5,824 bases of DNA from Methanospirillum hungatei (GCA_003251955.1 QKDV01000303.1:1-5824); one strand, 5' to 3'; shown: positions 1 through 5,405, counted from the first letter of the stretch. A program made the numbers and translations. Notes: a model not told the origin generated them from the sequence alone.

Positions 1-317
1 AGTTGATACATCCAGTCGAGGAGCAGGTTACACTCGTTCACTGAACATTCCAGATCACACGCGATACATGGGATTAATTCCTCGCCAGCTAGAAGACAGC
101 GGGGATCCACTGGCCCCTTCTTGGCAATAAGACGAAATGTCTTAATCCCATCCTGCCGGTACTCAATCCTCTCAACCCGGTTGGAATCAAGGAGTTTTTT
201 AACAATGCGGGAACATTTCCTGCTGTCAACTCCAAGCATCTTCCAGAGTTCACTCTGCAGAACACCATCAGGCTGGGATGCAATCAATCGGAAAGCGTCT
301 TCTTCAGATCCAGTCAT
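1..317 (-). CDS. Winged-helix protein with C-terminal Cys cluster, RPC34/TFE-beta-like (3' end cut by window)
   Basis: The visible 105 residues start MTGSEEDAFRLIASQPDGV. Residues ~5-66 read as a winged helix-turn-helix: a helix, the turn GVLQSELWKMLGVDSRK, a recognition helix CSRIVKKLLDSNRVERIEY, then a wing ending KTFRLI. Residues ~84-96 carry a cysteine cluster, C-x2-C-x3-C-x4-C, followed by LLLDWMYQ. From memory, human RPC39 (RPC34 family) and archaeal TFE-beta pair a similar winged helix with a C-terminal Fe-S cysteine motif that ends C-IYMTEWL, so I infer a TFE-beta/RPC34-like basal transcription factor binding a 4Fe-4S cluster. A generic MarR or Lrp-like regulator is the alternative. 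The ATG lies 7 bases after the Sm-like gene's stop, with a TAG in frame just upstream, so the start is well fixed and the pair is probably cotranscribed. No strong ribosome binding site is seen. The gene continues beyond base 1, probably only briefly if the homology holds. Confidence 0.8.
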   Translation of the reverse strand, partial: MTGSEEDAFRLIASQPDGVLQSELWKMLGVDSRKCSRIVKKLLDSNRVERIEYRQDGIKTFRLIAKKGPVDPRCLLAGEELIPCIACDLECSVNECNLLLDWMYQ

Positions 318-324
318 GATCAGT

Positions 325-561
325 TCAGACTACAGGTGCAATCGAAAGAATGTTGTTTCCCCGGATGACAAGTGAACCAAGCTCCCGCTTGTTTGCTGCA
401 TCAGTTGTCTCGATGCTATCTTCAAGATGCAGATTCAGATACTCATCAACGGCAACCAGCGTGCCCTGGAAGATCCGTCCTTCGTCTTTCATCTCCACTG
501 AAATGGTACTATCAACGAGAGAATATACCTTTTTTATTGGAAGGACAATGCTGCTAACCAT
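325..561 (-). CDS. Archaeal Sm-like RNA-binding protein (SmAP/Lsm)
   Basis: A 78-residue protein with the whole Sm fold. A short N-terminal helix (PIKKVYSLVD) precedes the Sm1 motif at residues ~19-50, which contains G33, D39, N43 and D48 in FQGTLVAVDEYLNLHLED. A charged loop (ETTDAANKRE) leads to Sm2 at ~61-74, LGSLVIRGNNILSI, with the conserved R67-G68. The uridine-pocket positions (Y41/N43 and R67/N69) are RNA-binding compatible. Family members form heptameric or hexameric rings in the cytoplasm that bind U-rich RNA and act in RNA processing or as chaperones. Length is normal for SmAPs. A TATA-like box about 28 bases upstream of the ATG and the lack of a clear ribosome binding site suggest a leaderless or nearly leaderless mRNA. 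The winged-helix gene follows after 7 bases. The paralogue class (SmAP1 or SmAP2) cannot be fixed by eye. Confidence 0.92.
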   Translation of the reverse strand: MVSSIVLPIKKVYSLVDSTISVEMKDEGRIFQGTLVAVDEYLNLHLEDSIETTDAANKRELGSLVIRGNNILSIAPVV

Positions 562-585
562 CTGCCTTAGGTGAGGGACGCTGGC

Positions 586-593
586 ATATTAAA
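586..593 (-). promoter_or_regulatory. Probable TATA box for the Sm-like gene
   Basis: The minus strand reads TTTAATAT here, close to the archaeal TATA consensus. Its centre is about 28 bases before the ATG at 561, so transcription would start at or within a few bases of the start codon. Assigned by spacing and sequence only. Confidence 0.45.
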
Positions 594-595
594 GG

Positions 596-614
596 TTCCT
601 GAATGAAGCAGGAA
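596..614 (-). other. Small stem-loop between the bisphosphatase stop and the Sm-like promoter
   Basis: Arms TTCCTG (596-601) and CAGGAA (609-614) are perfect complements around a 7-base loop. On the minus strand the element follows the bisphosphatase stop and a TTTTC run, so it could help end that transcript or act as a site beside the Sm-like gene's TATA box. It is short, and the call is tentative. Confidence 0.25.
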
Positions 615-626
615 AGGTATAGAAAA

Positions 627-1529
627 TTACTGATCCTTGTAGATCTCTTCGATCTTCTTAATAATTCCCGCACTACCGATATAGATAGGAGTTCGTTGGT
701 GAATTTCTTCGGGCTGAATAGTTAGCGGACTCTGATATCCATCTGTGATGGCACCGCCCGCCTGAGAGATGATATATCCTAATGGGTTTGCTTCAAAGAG
801 CAGACGTAACTTTCCATTCGGACTCTTCTTCAGGGCAGGGTAGGTATAGATACCACCATACACGAGGAGCTGGTGACAGTCAGCAACAAATGAACCTGAG
901 TACCTAACCTTGAATCCTTCATCATCAAAGTAATTGATGACCTTTTCATGAGCAGGCGTATAATCTTTTCTGACTCCTCCGGTCCCGTAGATCTTCCCTT
1001 CAGGTATGATAAACGAGTCCTTCAGAAGGTAATAATGTTCAGACTGGGGATCCCAGGCAAAACTCTGTACGCCTTTCCCAACAGAGACAACCAGAACAGT
1101 CAGCGGACCAAAGAGGGTGTAACATGCAGCCTTGAGATTTGAACCCTTCTGCATGACGCCACCGTTTTCATAGATTCCTACAATGGTTCCAACAGTAAGA
1201 TTTGTGGAGATGAGTGATGAACCATCGAGAGGGTCCATAACCATTGCATATTCACGCTTGGAGTTCTCAAACCTGATGATATCCTCCTGCTCTTCTGAAG
1301 CAATCTCCCTGACATAGCCGGACTCGCCGATGACTTTAATCAGATGCGCATCAGACCATTTATCAAGAGCGGCCTGAACTTCACCCGAAGCATTCAGAGT
1401 ATGTTCATAAAACTGGTTATCGAAAAACGCCTTTCTGATTGGCTCCATCTGGCGTGAAATGAGACGGATAAGTTGGACAAGATCGGGATCGCAGCCACAA
1501 TCTTCAAGATATTTCTGGAGATAGACCAT
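627..1529 (-). CDS. fbp: Class I fructose-1,6-bisphosphatase
   Basis: A 300-residue enzyme of gluconeogenesis hydrolysing fructose 1,6-bisphosphate to fructose 6-phosphate, cytosolic and metal dependent. The metal site is intact: E79/E80 in ASEEQED, D99 and D102 in DPLDGSS, and E246. The class signature GKLRLLFEANPLG is at 239-251, and substrate residues R209/Y210 (VRYSGSFVADCHQ), Y230 and K240 match the pig and E. coli enzymes as I recall them. The allosteric AMP site is not kept: the TGELT segment is replaced by DPDLV (14-18), and the pig K112 and R140 positions are E93 and E121. The segment carrying pig N212/Y215 is also changed (GTGGVRK). The protein is ~30 residues shorter than E. coli Fbp, mostly at the N-terminus and in the 121-131 loop. 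The start is ATG 1529, about 41 bases downstream of a TATA box. Sedoheptulose bisphosphatase activity is possible. Confidence 0.93.
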   Translation of the reverse strand: MVYLQKYLEDCGCDPDLVQLIRLISRQMEPIRKAFFDNQFYEHTLNASGEVQAALDKWSDAHLIKVIGESGYVREIASEEQEDIIRFENSKREYAMVMDPLDGSSLISTNLTVGTIVGIYENGGVMQKGSNLKAACYTLFGPLTVLVVSVGKGVQSFAWDPQSEHYYLLKDSFIIPEGKIYGTGGVRKDYTPAHEKVINYFDDEGFKVRYSGSFVADCHQLLVYGGIYTYPALKKSPNGKLRLLFEANPLGYIISQAGGAITDGYQSPLTIQPEEIHQRTPIYIGSAGIIKKIEEIYKDQ

Positions 1530-1565
1530 TATTATTTCTCTGTATTATTGAAGGTGGATCAGCAT

Positions 1566-1575
1566 GGTATATACC
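1566..1575 (-). promoter_or_regulatory. Probable TATA box of the bisphosphatase gene
   Basis: GGTATATACC is a perfect 10-bp palindrome with a TATATA core, centred about 41 bases upstream of the ATG at 1529. Transcription would begin near 1545, giving a leader of about 15 bases that contains a weak GAGA ribosome-binding element. Confidence 0.5.
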
Positions 1576-1587
1576 GGCTTGGATCAG

Positions 1588-1603
1588 AAGGCTGAAAAGC
1601 CTT
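1588..1603. other. Inverted repeat between two divergent promoters
   Basis: AAGGCT (1588-1593), GAAA, AGCCTT (1598-1603) is a perfect 6-bp-arm repeat. It lies between the bisphosphatase TATA box at 1566-1575 and the kinase TATA box at 1631-1638, upstream of both predicted start points. It would therefore act as DNA, for example as a shared operator, and not as an RNA hairpin, unless a longer transcript exists. Confidence 0.3.
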
Positions 1604-1630
1604 GAATAACACAATCTAATCCGGAGCAAT

Positions 1631-1638
1631 TTTATATA
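1631..1638 (+). promoter_or_regulatory. TATA box of the sensor kinase gene
   Basis: TTTATATA is an almost ideal archaeal TATA box, preceded by the purine-rich GGAGCAA that can serve as a BRE. The predicted start point is near 1660, only about 10 bases before the TTG start, so the leader would consist largely of the ribosome binding site. Confidence 0.6.
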
Positions 1639-1659
1639 TCCAGTGAGTATCCTCTATTC

Positions 1660-1664
1660 GGAGG
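1660..1664 (+). promoter_or_regulatory. Ribosome binding site fixing a TTG start
   Basis: GGAGG lies 6 bases before the TTG at 1671. This is the strongest Shine-Dalgarno match in the window. It supports the non-ATG start, which also gives the receiver-like domain its complete first beta strand (SLLLVDAD). Confidence 0.7.
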
Positions 1665-1670
1665 AACGAG

Positions 1671-3521
1671 TTGGTCTCACTGCTTCTTGTTGATGCAGAT
1701 ACATCTTTTTGTTCTGATTTTCACATAGGATTTAAAGAATATCCTGGATATCTCATCCAGATTGCTTCATCATGCGATGAGGCACGGGTTATGGCAGAAC
1801 ATCAACACTTCGAAATTGTTGTATCTGGTTGCGGTATCAGTGAGAGCCTTAAACTAATGAGAGAGATCAGATGTTCAGGAGATACAATTCCATTTATTAT
1901 CCTGTTTGAAAGGGGAAATGAGGAGGAAATGATCGAGGCAATCAATGCAGGGTTTGATCTTGTTCTCCCAAAAATAAGAGTAACCAAATCATTCTGCCAG
2001 GCTTTGTCAACTATAATCAGCCGGATTCCACAGGAAAATGATTCACCGAAGGGGGAATTATCAGGCCCTGAACCTGTGGAGCAGAATCCCTCAACAGGTT
2101 CAGACAACAATGTCGATTTTTTTATCAAGGCTCTAAAGGACACAATTCCTCTACCAATCTTCTATCGTGACTTGAGAGGAGTATACAGGGATTGCAACAA
2201 GGCATTCGAAGAAATGGTTCGTATTCCAAAAAGTGGGATTATCGGAAAGACAAACTATGATCTCTTTCCGTGCCATATCGCTGACCATTACCGGCACATG
2301 GATGAACTGATAATTGAGCATCCATATGTCCAACAGTATGAATACAGCATCCCATTTCCACAGGGAGTGAACTATGATGTCCTCATCTCAAAAAATGTTT
2401 TTCGTGATAAGAATGGAGAAATAAGCGGAATCATCGGGATCGTCTTTGATATCAGTGATCGTAAGATGTTCGAGCAGATTGTTTATGCCAGCGAAGAGAA
2501 ATACCGGACTCTTGCTGATTATACGTATGACTGGGAAGCGTGGATAAGTCCAGATGGAATATACAAATATGTCTCACCATCCTGTGAACGATTAACAGGT
2601 TACCCGCCTGAAGAATTCCTTTCAGATCCTGACCTGGTTATAAATATCACGCACCAAGATGACAAAGATAAAGTCCGGTGTCATTACAAGAGTGAATTCA
2701 ATCCCGACAGTGAAGCTTGTCAGATGGACTACAGGATCATCACACGTTCAGGGAAAGAATGCTGGATCAGCCACATCTGTCAGTCAGTGTACAGAGACGA
2801 CGGTACCTGGATAGGACGTCGTGAGAGTAAACGTGATATCACGTTCAGAAAGGAGATTGAAAAGGCTTACCAGCAGGCAAATCTGAAACTCAATCTTCTT
2901 TCAAGTATCACGCGGCACGACGTTCTGAACCAGCTGTCTGTACTAATCGGATTTACAGATATGGCTCTTGAGATGAATACCGATCCTGAGATAGGAGTTA
3001 TGCTTCAGCGTGTAATGGCAGCAGCCGGTACCATTTCAGACCAGATATCCTTCACAAGAACATACCAAGACATTGGAATAAATGAGCCGACATGGCAGCA
3101 GGTATATGATGTCATCCGGAAGGCTTCAGTAAGCGTCTCAATTGCATCTGTTGAGTTAGATAATGGACTCGTTGATCTTGAAGTGCTCGCTGATCCTCTC
3201 CTTCAAAAAGTCTTCTTCTGCCTGCTTGATAACTCAGAGAGACATGGAAAACATGTGACCCGATCACGGTTTTCATTTAGGGAGGAGGATGGATCTCTAA
3301 TACTGCTGTATGAGGATGACGGGGTAGGGATAGATTCAAAAGAGAAGAAACGAATCTTTGAGCGGGGCTATGGTAAGAATACCGGATACGGACTCTTTCT
3401 TGCCAAAGAGATCCTTGCAATCTCTGGTGAGTCGATCACCGAGACAGGAGTTTGTGGGGAAGGAGTCAGGTTTGAGATAAAATTCCGGCCTGATACCTTT
3501 AGAAGGGCTTCGTCTCCTTAA
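1671..3521 (+). CDS. Soluble sensor histidine kinase: pseudo-receiver, PAS, PAS, HisKA-like, HATPase
   Basis: A 616-residue cytosolic kinase with no membrane segment. Residues 1-~120 fold like a receiver: acidic pair D8/D10 in LLLVDAD and K101 in LVLPKI are kept, but the phospho-acceptor aspartate is G53 (IVVSGCG) and the usual Thr/Ser is F79, so it should not be phosphorylated. A polar linker (~121-147) precedes PAS1 (~148-265) and PAS2 (~272-395), the latter ending in the typical RRESKRDIT. The dimerisation helix holds the phospho-accepting H416 in RHDVLNQLSVLIGF. The ATPase domain shows the N box (N521, LLDNSERHG), G1 box D550-G-V-G and G2 box GYGLFLAKE, so catalysis looks intact. It starts at TTG 1671. 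No response regulator with an intact aspartate lies in the window, so the partner is unknown. The rubredoxin gene follows after 60 bases in the same direction and may be cotranscribed. The ligand of the PAS domains cannot be read from sequence. Confidence 0.9.
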   Translation: MVSLLLVDADTSFCSDFHIGFKEYPGYLIQIASSCDEARVMAEHQHFEIVVSGCGISESLKLMREIRCSGDTIPFIILFERGNEEEMIEAINAGFDLVLPKIRVTKSFCQALSTIISRIPQENDSPKGELSGPEPVEQNPSTGSDNNVDFFIKALKDTIPLPIFYRDLRGVYRDCNKAFEEMVRIPKSGIIGKTNYDLFPCHIADHYRHMDELIIEHPYVQQYEYSIPFPQGVNYDVLISKNVFRDKNGEISGIIGIVFDISDRKMFEQIVYASEEKYRTLADYTYDWEAWISPDGIYKYVSPSCERLTGYPPEEFLSDPDLVINITHQDDKDKVRCHYKSEFNPDSEACQMDYRIITRSGKECWISHICQSVYRDDGTWIGRRESKRDITFRKEIEKAYQQANLKLNLLSSITRHDVLNQLSVLIGFTDMALEMNTDPEIGVMLQRVMAAAGTISDQISFTRTYQDIGINEPTWQQVYDVIRKASVSVSIASVELDNGLVDLEVLADPLLQKVFFCLLDNSERHGKHVTRSRFSFREEDGSLILLYEDDGVGIDSKEKKRIFERGYGKNTGYGLFLAKEILAISGESITETGVCGEGVRFEIKFRPDTFRRASSP

Positions 3522-3569
3522 CCCTCAACATTGTCGTGCCCATCCTGTAGCTTTATCGGGAAAGGAGAC
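3512..3569 (+). promoter_or_regulatory. Long-range pairing that may mask the rubredoxin ribosome binding site
   Basis: GTCTCCTT (3512-3519), the last codons and the first base of the stop codon of the kinase gene, is exactly complementary to AAGGAGAC (3562-3569), the only good ribosome binding element before the rubredoxin start. In a shared transcript the two could form an 8-bp stem over a 42-base loop. A ribosome finishing the kinase would open it, which would couple translation of the two genes. Confidence 0.35.
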
Positions 3570-3581
3570 CGATTCTGAGAT

Positions 3582-3734
3582 ATGAAATCAATGAGATGCA
3601 CGATATGTGGACACATATATAATCCAGATACTGGAGATGGAGAGATTCAGCCAGGTGTTGACTTTGCAAATCTACCTGAAACCTGGAAATGCCCCATCTG
3701 TATGGCAGAAAAATCAATGTTCATCACGGTTTGA
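3582..3734 (+). CDS. Rubredoxin
   Basis: A 50-residue electron-transfer protein with one Fe(SCys)4 centre. C6 and C9 (CTICGHIYNP) and C37 and C40 (WKCPIC) are the iron ligands. The core GD..IQPGVDFANLPETW matches the family closely. The ATG at 3582 puts C6 and C9 where they lie in Clostridium pasteurianum rubredoxin, and a TGA stop two codons upstream rules out a longer form; ATG 3591 is a poorer alternative. The loop between knuckles is two residues shorter than in C. pasteurianum. The glycine normally after the second CPxC is M41, which is unusual. In anaerobes rubredoxins reduce oxygen- and peroxide-removing enzymes such as flavodiiron proteins or rubrerythrin; no such partner is in view. 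AGGAGA lies 13 bases upstream, rather far, and can pair with the end of the kinase gene. Only 19 bases separate its stop from the convergent PAS-DAC stop. Confidence 0.93.
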   Translation: MKSMRCTICGHIYNPDTGDGEIQPGVDFANLPETWKCPICMAEKSMFITV

Positions 3735-3753
3735 TCCGCCAGATCTTTCCGGG

Positions 3754-5355
3754 TTACCCAATTACTTTTACGATCTTTCCATCCTTTATCACCGAGACAC
3801 GACCGCCGCTTTCAGAGACTACGAGTCCGACTGCACGTGTAACTGTGGTTATTGCTGCAGTTGATGAATGGCGTGTTCCCATCCCTTTCGGGAGTGAGGC
3901 CTGGCTTGCATCAACGGTGATATATCGTCCGGCTGCCTCAAGCATTCCATCTCCTGATACAACAAATGCCCCATCAAGCAGGGCATACTCCTTGAGCATC
4001 TCTCTCACGTCCTTCTTGGTTATCATCCTCATCTCTTCAGGATGACCAAAAAACGGGTTGAGGATCAGTTGACGTGAACGATTCATTACTGCATCCCGAT
4101 CTCCAAGAAGGAATGCTGTACCTATCGGTTTGCCCTCGCGGCCTTCACGGGCAATCTCTATACACGCCTGCAATATGGCATCAAACGCTTCAGGCCGAAT
4201 ATCTGTTCCATCTATCACCCGGTCACGCCAGATCCGGGTACTGATCCGGCCCTCGCCTTCAGGAGTATGATCTGTCATGTCAGTGCCAATGCAGAGCAGA
4301 CCAGTAAGTTCTCCTGATGGAGTGTAGTATGCCTTCGTTGTCCAGGCAATATAGATCTTGCCACCATCTCTCCTCTGGTGCTCCATGATATGAATGGCAG
4401 TTGGTTCAGATTCGTTGGCTAAACCGAGAAAAAGGCTTACCGGAGAGAGTGGTTCAGAGTCGAGACCAGGAGGAAGCAGAATGCTGATATGATTCCCGTC
4501 AAGACCAGTCTCTGTGTACCCAAAACACCGGCATGTAGCATTGTTAGCAAAGGTGATGATACCATCAGGGTTCATTTTAAGAACCAGTGTTTCTGATAGC
4601 CAGAGTTTCTCCCTGCATTCTCGTTCAGTCTCACGAAGCCTTGCGGTAAGATTAGCCGGCTCTCTGCGATCCTCAAGAAAGATATATCCGGAAAATCCCA
4701 AAAGATCTGATCCAGGCTGAAGATGAACCCGTACAGGTATCTCGCCATCAGGAGTGCGCAACCGTGCCTCATTCTGCATAGTTGCCTCCTCGTTTATTAT
4801 TATGAGTTCAGATATTTCGAGCCCATTTAAAAACTCCCCCGAACATCCTGTTAGGTTCCTGCATGCCTGATTGGAATCAGTGATTCTTCCATTCTCAAGA
4901 CAGAGATATGCAAGTGGCATTGATGCGATGATCCGGTTCTGAAGATCATAACCTGCTCTGAACGACCGTTCCAGACGTCCACGGTTAGCTGCCTGCCTGA
5001 AGGCTGCAATAAGGGGACGGCAAGCAATCTGATCAGAAGGGAAAGAAACCATTCCTGAACTGATGTCAGTAATAATAATCAATCCAGATATCAGTGTAAA
5101 GAGAAGAAAAACAGTTGTCTCTCCACGAGACCTGAATTCCTGATTCCACCGGATAAGATCCAAAGAGTATTCTGGATCATCTGAACCTGGAGATCCTGGT
5201 GAAGGTGCCAGGATGATATCGAACGATACTCTTGCTGCCTGAACTTTTCCTGACTGAAGAGAAGATGCCTGGACCAGATCAACCTCCATCTGACCATTGA
5301 GGTCAGAGATGACTTTATCACTGCCATGGCCCTGAATCAGAAGAACCCGGATCAT
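3754..5355 (-). CDS. Sensory c-di-AMP synthase: receiver-like, PAS, PAS, DAC (DacZ-type diadenylate cyclase)
   Basis: A 533-residue protein predicted to condense two ATP into cyclic di-AMP. The C-terminal DAC domain (~385-533) shows the pre-core EIAREGREGKPIGTAFLLGD, the NPFFGHPEE segment (433-441), the catalytic D461-G462-A463 in LLDGAFVVSGDG, and the G-T-R-H motif at 493-496 in LPKGMGTRHSSTAA, followed by VGLVVSESGG and SVIKDGKIV. The third RHR position is S497. This pattern is closest to archaeal DacZ as I recall it. DacZ normally has a pyruvate-kinase-C-like N-terminal domain; here the front end is a receiver-like domain (~1-125, acidic pair and phospho-Asp absent: LLIQGHG, IILAPSPG), PAS1 (~133-228), a helical linker (~233-256) and PAS2 (~257-363). 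A hydrophobic stretch at 81-96 is too short for a confident membrane segment. The start ATG 5355 follows the purine-rich TATGGGGATGGA. A strong inverted repeat lies 12 bases upstream. Activity and its sensory control are inferred. Confidence 0.88.
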   Translation of the reverse strand: MIRVLLIQGHGSDKVISDLNGQMEVDLVQASSLQSGKVQAARVSFDIILAPSPGSPGSDDPEYSLDLIRWNQEFRSRGETTVFLLFTLISGLIIITDISSGMVSFPSDQIACRPLIAAFRQAANRGRLERSFRAGYDLQNRIIASMPLAYLCLENGRITDSNQACRNLTGCSGEFLNGLEISELIIINEEATMQNEARLRTPDGEIPVRVHLQPGSDLLGFSGYIFLEDRREPANLTARLRETERECREKLWLSETLVLKMNPDGIITFANNATCRCFGYTETGLDGNHISILLPPGLDSEPLSPVSLFLGLANESEPTAIHIMEHQRRDGGKIYIAWTTKAYYTPSGELTGLLCIGTDMTDHTPEGEGRISTRIWRDRVIDGTDIRPEAFDAILQACIEIAREGREGKPIGTAFLLGDRDAVMNRSRQLILNPFFGHPEEMRMITKKDVREMLKEYALLDGAFVVSGDGMLEAAGRYITVDASQASLPKGMGTRHSSTAAITTVTRAVGLVVSESGGRVSVIKDGKIVKVIG

Positions 5356-5366
5356 TCCATCCCCAT

Positions 5367-5393
5367 AGATTACCCAGAAAGTCTGGGTAATCT
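5367..5393. promoter_or_regulatory. Perfect 12-bp inverted repeat at the PAS-DAC start (operator or leader hairpin)
   Basis: Arms AGATTACCCAGA (5367-5378) and TCTGGGTAATCT (5382-5393) are exact reverse complements with a 3-base spacer. The repeat ends 11 bases before the ATG at 5355, next to the ribosome binding region. The predicted start point of that gene (~5383, from the TATA-like box at 5406-5413) falls inside the repeat, which favours a repressor operator. If transcription starts farther upstream, it would be a strong hairpin in the leader. It could also affect the divergent acylphosphatase gene. Confidence 0.6.
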
Positions 5394-5405
5394 GCTCTCA
5401 TGCAG

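Noticed and set aside
89..283. Minus-strand open frame inside the winged-helix gene
   Set aside because: It is the wrong frame: the frame beginning at ATG 317 gives a clear winged helix and cysteine cluster.
121..375. Plus-strand open frame opposite the winged-helix gene
   Set aside because: It overlaps the winged-helix gene and the 3' end of the Sm-like gene, both with recognisable domains, and its translation shows no domain.
350..574. Plus-strand open frames opposite the Sm-like gene
   Set aside because: The minus-strand frame has complete Sm1 and Sm2 motifs; the opposite frames are shadows.
948..1142. Plus-strand open frame inside the bisphosphatase gene
   Set aside because: It lies opposite a complete enzyme with all catalytic motifs and has no domain of its own.
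1802..2143. 113-residue minus-strand frame opposite the kinase
   Set aside because: It is low in recognisable motifs and covers the receiver region and linker of an intact kinase.
3735..3753. Bidirectional terminator between the convergent rubredoxin and PAS-DAC genes
   Set aside because: The only symmetric element nearby, GGGT-T-ACCC at 3751-3759, has a loop too small to fold as RNA, and no T-run is placed for either gene.
3754..3760. TTACCCA at the DAC stop as a second copy of the upstream half site (5370-5376)
   Set aside because: Seven bases shared in 5.8 kb is expected by chance, and no inverted partner is present.
3607..4045. Plus-strand frames across the rubredoxin end and the DAC domain
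   Set aside because: They are out of frame with the rubredoxin and opposite the conserved DAC motifs.
5367..5393. The inverted repeat as a ydaO-type c-di-AMP riboswitch
   Set aside because: A single hairpin of this size lacks the pseudo-symmetric multi-helix fold of that riboswitch, and the class is bacterial.
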